NCBI GenBank assembly: GCA_023433985.1
Contig: JAEYTN010000103.1
Location: 1-14,145 of the forward strand
DNA from: Pseudomonadota bacterium
GTDB taxonomy: Bacteria; Pseudomonadota; Alphaproteobacteria; Rhizobiales; Devosiaceae
Reading direction: 5' to 3'
Length of the DNA: 14,145 nucleotides
Shown one piece after another: positions 1 to 7,384 of the stretch. Position 1 is the stretch's first letter; every line of letters starts with the position of its first letter. Made by a program: the position numbers and the translations under genes. The notes under the pieces were generated by a model. That model did not search any database and was not told where the DNA came from. It was given only the letters and a program-made list of their open reading frames with translations.

Positions 1-2531
1 CCGCCGTTGAAGGTGATCGTCTCTCCAGCGCCGGGGCGCAGGGTGACCTTGGCGCCCTTCATGACGAAGAGGTCGCTGCCCGCCTCGGAGCCGGCCTTGC
101 CGCGATCGCCGGCGGTACCGCCCATCACGTCGTTGTCGGAGAAGGTGGTGGTGCCTTCGATGGTGAGCTCGCCGCCATCGCGCACGAAGATGGCGCCGCC
201 GAAGCCGGAGCCGCCGCCGCCGAACAGGCCGTCGCCGTCGGAGCCGTCGCCGGCACCGAAACCGCCGCGACCACCGGTACCGGCCGAGCCATCGGGGGCG
301 TACATGCCGTCGCCCGCCTTGCCGCCTGCGCCGCCCGCGCCGCCGCCGGCACCAAAGCCGCCATTGCCGCCGTCGCCACCGACACCGCCGGCGCCGCCGG
401 TGGAGACGGAGATACCGCCGTCGCCGCCATCGCCGCCGTCGCCGCCGACACCGCCGCCGAAGAAGTCGGTGCCGTTGCCGCCGTCACCGCCGTTACCGCC
501 GTCACCGCCCTGCGCGACGCGGCCGTCGGCGAGCGCCAGGTTCCAGGCGATGAGGCTCGCGGTGTCCTTGGCGAGCTGGACGTAGGTCTCGGTCAGCGCG
601 GCCGCGTCGACCACGGACTTGGCGATATCCGGAACCGGGATCGGCGCGCCCTTGGGCGTCAGGTCGGCAGCGACCTGCGCGGTGCCGATGGCGGCCTGGA
701 TCGCGCCGATAGCCACCTCGAGCGTCAGCTGCGGCTGGAAGGGCAGGGCGTTGCCGCCATCGCCGCCGTTGCCGCCGGCACCGCCGGCCTGACCGACGCC
801 GCTGCCGTCGGAGCCCTGCTGGCCCTGCTTGCCGTCGCCGCCTTCACCGCCGTTCACCAGCGCGTAAATGATGTCGTTGTCGGCGCCGTTCTGGCCGTTC
901 TGGCCGTGGGCGTTCGAGCCCATGCCGTTCATGGTGCCGCCGGTGACGAGGGGCGACGAGAATTTCAGGCTCGACACGATGCTGGGATCGTCGACGGCGG
1001 CGCTGAGCACGACCTGGCCGGTCTGCGCATCGACGCTCACCACGGTGACGCCGGGCTGGATGCCGGGGCCGCTGATCACCTGGCCGGGCTGGATGCCTTC
1101 GGGCAGGGTGCCGGGAACGAAGTTGATGGTGGTGCCGCTGACGCCCTGCACGCCGGTGAAGGAGAGGCTCGAGGGCACCTCCTCGCCGGTGAGGGTCTTG
1201 TCGAGGGTGACGGTGGTCACCTGCTTGCCGTCGACCGTGGTGGTCGTCACCGACTGGATGACGGTGTTGGGCGGAATGCCGGTGCCGGAGACCAGCATGC
1301 CGGCCTTCAGCGCCTCGTTGGCGCGCGGCAGCACGATGGTGTTCGAGCCGATGGCCGCGGCAATGGTGGCGGCGTTGAAGCCCGAAATGTTGCTTCCGGG
1401 TTCTACCACCTTGTCGATGGTCACCGACTTGCCGTCGGGGCTGACGGCGGTGATCTTCGCACCATCAGGAATGCCCTCGCCGGTCACGACCATGCCCACT
1501 TCGAGCGCACCGGCCGGCCGGTCGGCCATGGTGATGGTGGTATTGCCGCCGTCCGAGGTGAAGCCGGTGAGCGGGCTCGCACTGAAGGCGCCGACCTGCA
1601 CGAAATCGAAGGCGGTGGCGGGCGGCGCGGTGACCGCGGCGCTGAGCGTGACGACACCGGTGGTAAAATCGATGCTCTGCACGGTGGTGCCCGCCGGGAT
1701 GCCGGCGCCGCGGATGTAGCTGCCGACCTGGACCTGCGGGTTGCTCGGATCGCCGAGTTGCGCGCTGCTGAGCTGGACCTGCTTGGTCGACAGCGTTTCG
1801 GTCGGCATGGCGAGGCTGGCCAAGGTGACCGGCGTAACCGGGAGCGGATCCTTGAAGGTGATCGAGCTGCCGCTGACCGAGAGGATTTCGGCCGTGGTGC
1901 CCTCGGGCGTGATGCCCGGGATGCTCACCTTCATGCCCGGCTTGAGCATCGAGTTGGGCGCGCTCAGCTTGATGGTGGTGACGGTGGTGCCGTTGCCCGA
2001 GCCGGTAAGGCCCGGATCGGCGACGAGGCCACCGATGCCGATCACCGCAGTCTGGTTGCCGGCGAGCGCCACGGCGACCGAGCCGGTCGAAACGCCGGGA
2101 TCGCTGCCGCCCTTGCCGCCAATGGCGGTGTTGGTGTTGAAGTCGACGTTCCTGATGGTCAGCTTGCTGCCGGCATCGACGAAGAACACGCCGCCGAGGC
2201 CCGCGCCGCCTCCGGACCCGTCACCGCCCTTGGTGACGAAATTGGTGTAGATCTTGTCCTCGACGACCGTGCCGCTCTTCAGCTGGTCGAGGCCGTAGAA
2301 GCTGCCGTCGGTGGCGCCGCGGACGATGTAGCCGGTGTCCGCGTTGCCATCGACGATGGTGCGGTCGTCGGCCTGGGCCGGGCGGATGTCCGCCGCGGCG
2401 AGGCCAGCCACCAAGGCGAGGGCGGAAACGCCCGCCAATGCTCCGCGCCGAAACTCGGCCAGAGCGGGGCTCCACAGCACGCCCCTCCGACCATAGTCGG
2501 CAACAGAATAGACAGCATTGAACGACGACAT
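1..2531 (-). CDS. Giant glycine-rich autotransporter-like surface protein (N-terminal 843 codons, C-terminus outside window)
   Basis: An uninterrupted frame runs from an ATG at 2531 to the left edge (843 complete codons). An in-frame TAG lies just upstream at 2537-2535, and AGGA sits almost against the ATG. Residues about 28-54 form a long signal peptide (RR, then a hydrophobic stretch, ending AQA before DD). Next come a beta-helix-like segment (108-141, GGVF...FNTN), five related 50-65 residue beta-strand modules (about 185-515), a glycine block (560-594), a helix-prone insert (595-674), a larger GGDGGN/GGAGG block (675-780) and a second beta-helix-like segment (775-812, GGAI...FSDN). GGA[I/V] plus FxxN resembles passenger repeats of chlamydial Pmp-type autotransporters. 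A C-terminal beta-barrel is expected but not visible, so secretion route and adhesin role are inferred. It follows a two-component pair on the same strand. A GTG at codon 18, preceded by GGAGG, is a possible alternative start. Confidence 0.8.
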   Translation of the reverse strand, partial: MSSFNAVYSVADYGRRGVLWSPALAEFRRGALAGVSALALVAGLAAADIRPAQADDRTIVDGNADTGYIVRGATDGSFYGLDQLKSGTVVEDKIYTNFVTKGGDGSGGGAGLGGVFFVDAGSKLTIRNVDFNTNTAIGGKGGSDPGVSTGSVAVALAGNQTAVIGIGGLVADPGLTGSGNGTTVTTIKLSAPNSMLKPGMKVSIPGITPEGTTAEILSVSGSSITFKDPLPVTPVTLASLAMPTETLSTKQVQLSSAQLGDPSNPQVQVGSYIRGAGIPAGTTVQSIDFTTGVVTLSAAVTAPPATAFDFVQVGAFSASPLTGFTSDGGNTTITMADRPAGALEVGMVVTGEGIPDGAKITAVSPDGKSVTIDKVVEPGSNISGFNAATIAAAIGSNTIVLPRANEALKAGMLVSGTGIPPNTVIQSVTTTTVDGKQVTTVTLDKTLTGEEVPSSLSFTGVQGVSGTTINFVPGTLPEGIQPGQVISGPGIQPGVTVVSVDAQTGQVVLSAAVDDPSIVSSLKFSSPLVTGGTMNGMGSNAHGQNGQNGADNDIIYALVNGGEGGDGKQGQQGSDGSGVGQAGGAGGNGGDGGNALPFQPQLTLEVAIGAIQAAIGTAQVAADLTPKGAPIPVPDIAKSVVDAAALTETYVQLAKDTASLIAWNLALADGRVAQGGDGGNGGDGGNGTDFFGGGVGGDGGDGGDGGISVSTGGAGGVGGDGGNGGFGAGGGAGGAGGKAGDGMYAPDGSAGTGGRGGFGAGDGSDGDGLFGGGGSGFGGAIFVRDGGELTIEGTTTFSDNDVMGGTAGDRGKAGSEAGSDLFVMKGAKVTLRPGAGETITFNG
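192..509 (-). repeat. PGRS-like glycine-rich block of the surface protein
   Basis: Residues about 675-780 are dominated by GG-D/N/A/V triplets such as GGDGGNGGDGGNG and GGAGGVGGDGGNGG. On the DNA this appears as runs of GGC/GGT codons, read on the plus strand as gccgcc-type repeats. A smaller block of the same kind covers residues 560-594 (750-854). The composition resembles mycobacterial PE_PGRS domains but lacks the regular GGxGxDxux spacing of RTX calcium-binding repeats. Confidence 0.75.
987..1979 (-). repeat. Five tandem 50-65 residue beta-strand modules in the surface protein
   Basis: Residues about 185-235, 250-300, 330-378, 396-448 and 466-515 each follow one pattern: a short T/V-I-x-L strand, a loop, then G-M-x-V-x-G-x-GIPxGT-x-V-x-SV, a D/T-G turn, and a V-T-L-D/S strand. 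Examples of the core are GAGIPAGTTVQSI, GEGIPDGAKITAV, GTGIPPNTVIQSV and GPGIQPGVTVVSV. The copies are clearly diverged, so this is old internal duplication rather than a recent DNA-level tandem repeat. I do not recognise a named domain with certainty. Confidence 0.75.
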
Positions 2532-2623
2532 TTCCTAACCCCCGCCAGGCGACTAGCCCGTCGTGCTGACCCAAAGCGGCACACGAGCGACAGCGAGCGT
2601 TAACAGTGCGGGGGAGGGGGATT

Positions 2624-2638
2624 ATTACCGAACATTAC
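2624..2638 (-). promoter_or_regulatory. Candidate OmpR-type direct-repeat site upstream of the surface-protein gene
   Basis: On the minus strand GTAAT occurs twice with five bases between (plus strand ATTAC at 2624-2628 and 2634-2638), a 10-base period. OmpR-family regulators typically bind two tandem half-sites spaced about one helical turn. The site lies 93-107 bases upstream of the surface-protein ATG and downstream of the OmpR-type regulator gene. The motif is short, so chance is possible. Confidence 0.35.
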
Positions 2639-2724
2639 AGCCCGACGCGCAAAGCGATGCAGCGCTGCAACACGCACAAGTAGAATTGCGCGTGCCCGGC
2701 GTGGCTATGCACAAGAGTGCTGGA

Positions 2725-3405
2725 TCAGACGAGAACGACCGGCTCGCACAGCCGGTAACCCCAGTTCCGGATCGACCGGATGGGACGCGAATCGGCGCCG
2801 GCTTCGCGCAGCTTGCTGCCCAGCCGGAACACCGCGACGCCGACATTGGTGCGGCTGTAGGACCAGCCGGAGCGCTCGAAGATTTCGAGGATCTGCCAGC
2901 TTTCGAGCCGCATGTCGGGCGCACGCGCGAAGGCGCCGAGCAGGGCGGCTTCCTGCGGACGCACCTCGACCGAAGCGTCGGCGCCGATCAGCGTGCGGTT
3001 GCGCATGTCGAGCCTGAGGCGCGCGGCCGGCGGCGTACCGATGGCGAGCCGGCGCTCCAGCGACGCAACGGCGGCGCTGAGCTCGTCGTTGGAAACCGGC
3101 TTGGTGAGGAAGATGTCGGCGCCCCCCTCGAACCCCGCCTTGCGGTCGGTATCGCGGTTGCGCCCGGTGACCATGATGATGCCGGTGCGCGGCTGTATGG
3201 CCCGCAGCCGGCGGGTCAGGCTGAAGCCGTCCTCGCCGGGCAGGTTGACGTCGACCACCATGATGTCGATGGGCTCGTCGCTGGTCTGATCGACCATGGC
3301 CTCGGCCGAATCCATACCGATGGCGCGGTAGCCACCATCGCGCAAAGTGTCGACCATGACGTCGCGCAGCTCGTCATTGTCCTCGATTACTGCCACGTTC
3401 AGCAT
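2725..3405 (-). CDS. OmpR-family response regulator
   Basis: The 226-residue protein has a receiver domain (about 1-120) with the acidic pair E8/D9, phosphoacceptor D52 in VVDVNLPGEDG, T80 and K102. A winged-helix DNA-binding domain of the OmpR/PhoB type follows (about 130-222, ending in RSIRNWGYRL). The ATG at 3405 was chosen because MLNVAVIEDND is the normal receiver start and GGAGG lies 10 bases upstream; an in-frame ATG 15 codons earlier would fall inside the kinase gene. It overlaps the kinase stop by 7 bases, so the two are probably translationally coupled and form a cognate pair. Signal and regulon are unknown; the downstream surface-protein gene is the natural candidate target. Confidence 0.92.
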   Translation of the reverse strand: MLNVAVIEDNDELRDVMVDTLRDGGYRAIGMDSAEAMVDQTSDEPIDIMVVDVNLPGEDGFSLTRRLRAIQPRTGIIMVTGRNRDTDRKAGFEGGADIFLTKPVSNDELSAAVASLERRLAIGTPPAARLRLDMRNRTLIGADASVEVRPQEAALLGAFARAPDMRLESWQILEIFERSGWSYSRTNVGVAVFRLGSKLREAGADSRPIRSIRNWGYRLCEPVVLV

Positions 3406-5303
3406 GGATGCCAGACCTCCAGCCGGACGCGTGAATCCTCGACGGAGCAACTGACGCGGCCGCCCAGGAGCTCGGCCAGGCCGCGCACCACGTAAAGACC
3501 GAGACCAAGACCAGTTTTGGATGTGGCGCCCGGGCCACGATAAAATTTATCAAACATCATCGCGGGGTCAGGCACGGCCCGACCCATCGCGTTCTCGATA
3601 GAAATAGACACGCCCCCGCGTCCCCCGACGCCGCCCGATTCGCTGACCAAGATATCCACCGGTGAATCGGCGGGCGAGTATTTGAGCGCGTTGTCCACGA
3701 GGTTGCGCACAAGGACGTCGATCAGTTGCGCATCAGTACGTATGCTGACGGACGGCAACTGACGCAAGTTGACCCGCCCGGCGGCTGCCGGTTCGGCGGC
3801 GATCTTTTCGAGCAGATCGCCGACGGCAACAGTCTCGCGGGCGACCGGCAATTGTCCCTGCTCGAGCCGCTCGGCGCAGGTCGACAGATCGATCAGGGCC
3901 GTCATGCTGTCGACGGCGCTGGCCACGCGCCCGCGGGCCGGGCTGCCGGCGGGGATGGCCGGCAGCGACAGGCGGATCACCGACAGCGGGGTCTTCAGCT
4001 CGTGCGAGAGCATGGCGAGGAAGCGGCCGCGTACGTCGTGCTCGCGCCGCTCTACTTCGAGCTGCCGCCGGGCGAGGCCGAGTTCGGTGGCGGCACGCCG
4101 CACCTGGGCGGAGCGGGCGCGAAGGATCAGAAACGCCAGGGCGCCCGAGAGCGCGCCGTGCACCAGCAGGCCGTTGCGGGACAGGACGGTTGCGGCCGTC
4201 ATTCCCAGGATCGGGAACGTGCTCATCACGAGCGCGGCCGATTGCAGCAGGGCCGCAAGACGCACGACGTTGCGGCCGGGGGGCGCTTCGCGGCGCGCGA
4301 GGAAGGCGAGGACGGCGACCACGGGCGGCGCAGTGAGCACGACCAGCGCATTGAGCTGCAGGCCGATGCGGGTGGCGCCGAACGCGAGCAACACCGGGAC
4401 GGCCACCTCGGCGGCGACGAGCGGGACGACGATCCAGGTGGCGCCCCGCGGCACGTCGAAATTGCGGAGCAAGCGCAGGTAGAACAGCAGCTGGCTGAAG
4501 GTAGCGCCCCAGACGAGCGTGCTGGTGACGCCATCGAGCGGCACCCAGGGCAGCAGCACGGCGAGGTAGCCAGTGAGGGCCAGCCCGTAGCTGATCGAGA
4601 CCAGTTGCGCCCCGATGTACCAGAGCATCAGGGTCTCGCGGGTGGCAAGGTATTCGAGCGTGGCCCAGATCAGCATGGCGAGCATCAGCCCCACCACGAT
4701 GGCGCCGAGGATGCCGAAGCGCAGGTCGTCGGTGAACAGGTGGCCATAGGGGATGGCCTCGATGCCCAGCAGGGAGGTGCTGGTGGTCTTGAGGCGCAGG
4801 TAATAGGTGACCTCGGCAGCCGGATCGATCGGGAAGCCGAGCGTCACGCCAGCGCGTCGGTTGGCATAGGCGAGGCGGTCGCCGCTGACCTCGGTGGTCC
4901 AGCCCCCGGCATTGTCGGGGGAGTAGAGGGTGAGCTCGTCGAGATAGGTCGGCCACGCACGCAGAACGAGCAACTGGTCGCTGGGGTCGGGGCGCACGGT
5001 GAGCCGCAGCCAGAAGGCGGAGTCGGTGTAGCCGGCCGAGAGGATGGGCGGGGCCGGCGCAAACTCGCGCTGGACGACATCTTCGATGCCGAGGGTTCCG
5101 GCCGGATCCTCCAGCACCTGCCGGTCGACGATGCGATCGGCGGCTGCCGCCGGAAGGACGAAGAGCAGCAGCGCGATCAGCCACGCGGCCAGCCGCAACA
5201 GGCGGCCGAAGCTCGTCGGAGGAAGTTGGTCGGCTGGCGTCAACAATTGTCGGTCTTGAAAACCCGGCGGTTCTGGAGTTCTTGCGGGGAGGCGAATCGT
5301 CAA
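3399..5303 (-). CDS. 7TMR-DISM-type membrane sensor histidine kinase
   Basis: The frame gives 634 residues. An N-terminal hydrophobic signal (about 35-55, ending PAAAA) precedes an extracytoplasmic domain of the 7TMR-DISM extracellular type (about 57-190; AFWLRLTVRP and TYYLRLKT are typical). About seven transmembrane helices follow (195-395), then a short coiled linker, a HisKA domain with H434 in FLAMLSHELKTPLSVIR, and an HATPase domain with N box NLVDNALKYSP (534-544), F box FDKFYRG and G box GLGLGLYVVRG. It should autophosphorylate and pass phosphate to the adjacent regulator. DISM sensory domains are thought to bind carbohydrates or other small ligands; the ligand here is unknown. The assigned start is a TTG with a weak ribosome site, since no ATG precedes the signal peptide and an in-frame stop lies upstream. 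TTG codons at residues 20, 21 or 36 are alternatives. Confidence 0.9.
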   Translation of the reverse strand: MTIRLPARTPEPPGFQDRQLLTPADQLPPTSFGRLLRLAAWLIALLLFVLPAAAADRIVDRQVLEDPAGTLGIEDVVQREFAPAPPILSAGYTDSAFWLRLTVRPDPSDQLLVLRAWPTYLDELTLYSPDNAGGWTTEVSGDRLAYANRRAGVTLGFPIDPAAEVTYYLRLKTTSTSLLGIEAIPYGHLFTDDLRFGILGAIVVGLMLAMLIWATLEYLATRETLMLWYIGAQLVSISYGLALTGYLAVLLPWVPLDGVTSTLVWGATFSQLLFYLRLLRNFDVPRGATWIVVPLVAAEVAVPVLLAFGATRIGLQLNALVVLTAPPVVAVLAFLARREAPPGRNVVRLAALLQSAALVMSTFPILGMTAATVLSRNGLLVHGALSGALAFLILRARSAQVRRAATELGLARRQLEVERREHDVRGRFLAMLSHELKTPLSVIRLSLPAIPAGSPARGRVASAVDSMTALIDLSTCAERLEQGQLPVARETVAVGDLLEKIAAEPAAAGRVNLRQLPSVSIRTDAQLIDVLVRNLVDNALKYSPADSPVDILVSESGGVGGRGGVSISIENAMGRAVPDPAMMFDKFYRGPGATSKTGLGLGLYVVRGLAELLGGRVSCSVEDSRVRLEVWHPC

Positions 5304-5350
5304 TTCGCTCGTATCCGTCTTGGCACGCCCTCTGAGTCCTCGCCATCAGC

Positions 5351-5890
5351 ATGTCCAGTAAGCCCTATGTGATCGATGAGATAATCTCGGCCAAGGCCAT
5401 CGCGGCGCGGGTCGAAGGTTTGGCGCGCGAGATTGCGGGGCATTACTCCGATACCGAGAAACTCGTGGTCGTAGGGCTGTTGCGCGGCAGCTTCATCTTT
5501 ATCGCCGACCTGGTGCGCGAGCTGGACCTGCCGGTGGAGGTGGATTTCCTCGAGGTATCATCCTACGGCAACTCGACGGAATCGAGCCGCGAGGTGCGGA
5601 TACTCAAGGACCTGCGGGGCGAGATCGAAGGCCGGGACGTACTGGTGGTCGAGGATATCGTCGACACGGGTTACACGCTCCGCCATGTGCTCGACATCCT
5701 CTTGACCCGGCATCCCCGGCGGATCGAGGTCTGCGCGCTGCTAGACAAGCCGTCGCGGCGCGAGGTGGACGTGAAGGCGCGGTGGATCGGCTTCGAGATC
5801 CCCGACCGTTTCGTGGTGGGCTACGGCATCGACTACGCGCAGCGCAACCGCAACCTGCCGCATATCGGGGCAGTGCGGTTCGTAGAGTAA
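5351..5890 (+). CDS. hpt: Hypoxanthine phosphoribosyltransferase
   Basis: This 179-residue purine-salvage enzyme transfers phosphoribose from PRPP to hypoxanthine (and usually guanine), giving IMP/GMP in the cytoplasm. The PRPP-binding signature [14 protein letters not shown] is at residues 97-110, with the E101/D102 acidic pair. Other family features are [17 protein letters not shown] near 42-58, the flexible-loop SSYG at 70-73, DKPSRR near 132-137 and the C-terminal [18 protein letters not shown]. Length matches the bacterial family. It starts 47 bases from the divergent kinase gene, so the promoters of the two probably overlap. No strong Shine-Dalgarno sequence precedes the ATG, but conservation begins within the first ten residues, so the start is plausible. 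Confidence 0.95.
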   Translation: MSSKPYVIDEIISAKAIAARVEGLAREIAGHYSDTEKLVVVGLLRGSFIFIADLVRELDLPVEVDFLEVSSYGNSTESSREVRILKDLRGEIEGRDVLVVEDIVDTGYTLRHVLDILLTRHPRRIEVCALLDKPSRREVDVKARWIGFEIPDRFVVGYGIDYAQRNRNLPHIGAVRFVE

Positions 5891-5915
5891 GGCCGCACGC
5901 ACTTCCGGCCCCTAG

Positions 5916-5970
5916 TGCCTTTCGGTAACCGTGACTATATTGGGAACCAATAGAGTTCACCGAAAAGGCA
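5916..5970 (+). promoter_or_regulatory. Promoter/operator palindrome upstream of the hxlR-like gene
   Basis: Arms TGCCTTTCGGTAAC (5916-5929) and GTTCACCGAAAAGGCA (5955-5970) form a near-perfect inverted repeat. A second palindrome, TTGGGAACCAA (5940-5950), lies almost at its centre, and GGTAACC (5924-5930) is itself symmetric. TATATT (5936-5941) could be a -10 box; no good -35 was found. The position, ending 6 bases before the ATG, fits autoregulation by the HxlR-type protein, a common arrangement in this family. Symmetry is seen directly; the bound protein is inferred. Confidence 0.6.
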
Positions 5971-5976
5971 TTTCCG

Positions 5977-6396
5977 ATGGCCCTTGGTTCACCGGACAAG
6001 GTCGAAACCTGCAACGCCATGGGCGACATCCTCAATCGCATCGGCGACAAGTGGAGCGTCATGATCGTGGGCTACCTGAAGCGCAAGACGATGCGCTTCA
6101 ACGAGCTGCGGCACGCCATCGGCGGCATCTCGCAGCGCATGCTGACGCTGACGTTGCGCAACCTGGAGCGCGACGGACTGGTCACGCGCACCGTGTTCCC
6201 CGAAATTCCGCCGCGGGTGGAGTACCAGCTCACCGAGCTCGGCCGCACGCTGACCGAGCCGCTCGATGCGCTCTGGAACTGGGCTGCCGAGCATCAGCAC
6301 GACGTGAGCAGCGCGCGGCGCGAGTACGACGCCGTGCATGAGGGCGCGGCCGAGCAACGTCCCGCAGAACGCCGGTACGCCGGCGCGGCACGGTGA
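5977..6396 (+). CDS. HxlR-family winged-helix transcriptional regulator
   Basis: The 139-residue protein has a single HxlR-type winged helix at about 12-105. It opens with a cysteine (C12), then GDKWSVMIVGYL, RFNELRHAIGGISQRMLT (recognition-helix region), LRNLERDGLVTR and the wing ending VEYQLTELGRTL. Family members are dimeric repressors or activators, and some sense quinones or aldehydes through the N-terminal cysteine. Residues 106-139 are a polar, alanine/arginine-rich tail outside the domain. AAGG 8 bases upstream of the ATG supports the start. Its stop TGA overlaps the GTG of the acetyltransferase gene, implying co-expression and probably control of that gene through the palindrome upstream. 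Confidence 0.93.
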   Translation: MALGSPDKVETCNAMGDILNRIGDKWSVMIVGYLKRKTMRFNELRHAIGGISQRMLTLTLRNLERDGLVTRTVFPEIPPRVEYQLTELGRTLTEPLDALWNWAAEHQHDVSSARREYDAVHEGAAEQRPAERRYAGAAR

Positions 6397-7169
6397 GCCG
6401 GGTCACTCGGCAGAGCCTCGCCGCGGACCTCCGCGCCATCGGCCTCGCGCCCGGTGACGCGGTGCTGGTTCACGCGGCCCTGCGCAAGGTCGGCCCGGTG
6501 GTGGGCGGGCCGGACACGATCCTCGATGCGATGCGCGACGTGGTGGGGTCCACGGGGACGATCCTCGGGTATACCGACTGGCAGCTCGAGGACGAGGATC
6601 GCGACGACCTGGCGCTCCGTCCACATATTCCCGCCTTCGATGCGGCCCGCTCGCGGGCGACGCGCGACAACGGCTTCTGGCCGGAGCTGCTGCGGACGAC
6701 GCCGGGCGCGCGGCGCAGCGGCAATCCCGGCGCGTCGATGGCGGCGCTCGGGGGCAGGGCGGAGTGGTTCACGGCCGACCATGCGCTCGATTATGGCTAC
6801 GGCCCGCAATCCCCGCTCGGCAAGCTGGTGGACGTCAGGGGCAAGGTGCTGATGCTGGGGGCGCCGCTCGACACGATGACGATCCTCCATCACGCCGAGC
6901 ACCTGGCCGACTTTCCGAACAAGCGGGTGATCCGCTACGAGGCGCCGTTGCTGGTGGACGGCGTGCCGACCTGGCGCTGGTTCGAGGAGTTCGACACCAG
7001 CGATCCGCCGGACGGGATGGCGGACGACTATTTCGCCACCCTCACCGAGGCGTTCCTCGCCAGCGGCGAGGGTGCGCGCGGGGTCATCGGGCAGGCGGGA
7101 TCGGTGCTGGTGCCGGCGGCGGGCGTCGTGGCGTTCGCAGTGCGTTGGATGGAAGAGAATATTCGGTAG
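6393..7169 (+). CDS. AAC(3)-family aminoglycoside N-acetyltransferase
   Basis: The 258-residue protein belongs to the AAC(3) fold, which acetylates the 3-amino group of 2-deoxystreptamine aminoglycosides using acetyl-CoA. Family features run in order: GDAVLVHAALRKVGPVVGGP (21-40), VGSTGTILGYTDW (51-63), RRSGNPGASMAALG (107-120), H130, YGPQSPLGKL (136-145), KVLMLGAPLDTMTILHHAEH (151-170) and a C-terminal SVLVPAAGVVAFAVRWMEE. The H-x-A-E segment after the T-I-L strand matches the active-site region. By eye it resembles the AAC(3)-II/III branch. It starts with GTG inside the regulator's stop (GTGA, 4-base overlap), so translation is coupled. Composition matches its neighbours, pointing to a resident chromosomal gene. 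Whether it confers resistance or acts on another amine is unknown. Confidence 0.88.
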   Translation: MSRVTRQSLAADLRAIGLAPGDAVLVHAALRKVGPVVGGPDTILDAMRDVVGSTGTILGYTDWQLEDEDRDDLALRPHIPAFDAARSRATRDNGFWPELLRTTPGARRSGNPGASMAALGGRAEWFTADHALDYGYGPQSPLGKLVDVRGKVLMLGAPLDTMTILHHAEHLADFPNKRVIRYEAPLLVDGVPTWRWFEEFDTSDPPDGMADDYFATLTEAFLASGEGARGVIGQAGSVLVPAAGVVAFAVRWMEENIR

Positions 7170-7210
7170 GCCAACCGCACTTGTATCGCGTGTATCGCGC
7201 GGCTCCATCG

Positions 7211-7336
7211 CTTTTCCCCTTGGGAGAAGATGCCCGAGGGCAGATGAGGGGTCGTCGAGAGCAGAACGGCGAGGCGCTGGAACTTGAGACCACCCCTCAT
7301 CCGGCTGCCGCCACCTTCTCCCGCAAGGGGAGAAGG
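7211..7336. repeat. RIME-like intergenic inverted-repeat element
   Basis: The region between the convergent acetyltransferase and MATE genes holds two imperfect inverted arms of about 45 bases, at 7211-7254 and 7289-7336, with a 34-base centre. The right arm contains CCCCTCATCCGGCTGCCGCC followed by a CTTCTCCC hairpin, a signature I recall as widespread between genes of rhizobia and relatives (RIME-type mosaic elements). The left arm is a diverged reverse complement (TTCCCCTT-GGGAGAAGATG...GATGAGGGGTCGT). No coding potential is evident. Confidence 0.75.
7314..7336. terminator. Terminator-like hairpin within the intergenic repeat
   Basis: CCTTCTCCC (7314-7322), loop GCAA, then GGGGAGAAGG (7327-7336) form a strong stem. 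It could end transcription from both convergent genes, but no clear T-run follows on either strand, so intrinsic termination is uncertain. Confidence 0.4.
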
Positions 7337-7384
7337 TGAACTTGCAGCGATGGCACCCTGAACAGGCGCCATCGAAAGCGCCTA

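Noticed and set aside
192..854. RTX calcium-binding repeats or a CRISPR-like array in the GC-rich repeats
   Set aside because: The GGxGxDxux nonapeptide register is absent, and the repeats are in-frame glycine codons without spacers.
868..2603. Long open frames on the plus strand opposite the surface-protein gene
   Set aside because: They are antisense shadows of GGC/GCC-rich codons; composition is extreme (D, G, R, A or P, S, V), with no ribosome site or domain, while the minus frame has a signal peptide and regular repeats.
3726..5372. Long plus- and minus-strand frames (about 540 codons) overlapping the kinase gene
   Set aside because: The kinase frame carries H, N, F and G boxes and membrane helices; the alternatives are arginine/glycine- or histidine-rich shadows typical of high-GC DNA.
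5891..5910. Possible terminator after hpt (GGCCG...CGGCC)
   Set aside because: The stem is only five base pairs with a 10-base loop and has no T-run.
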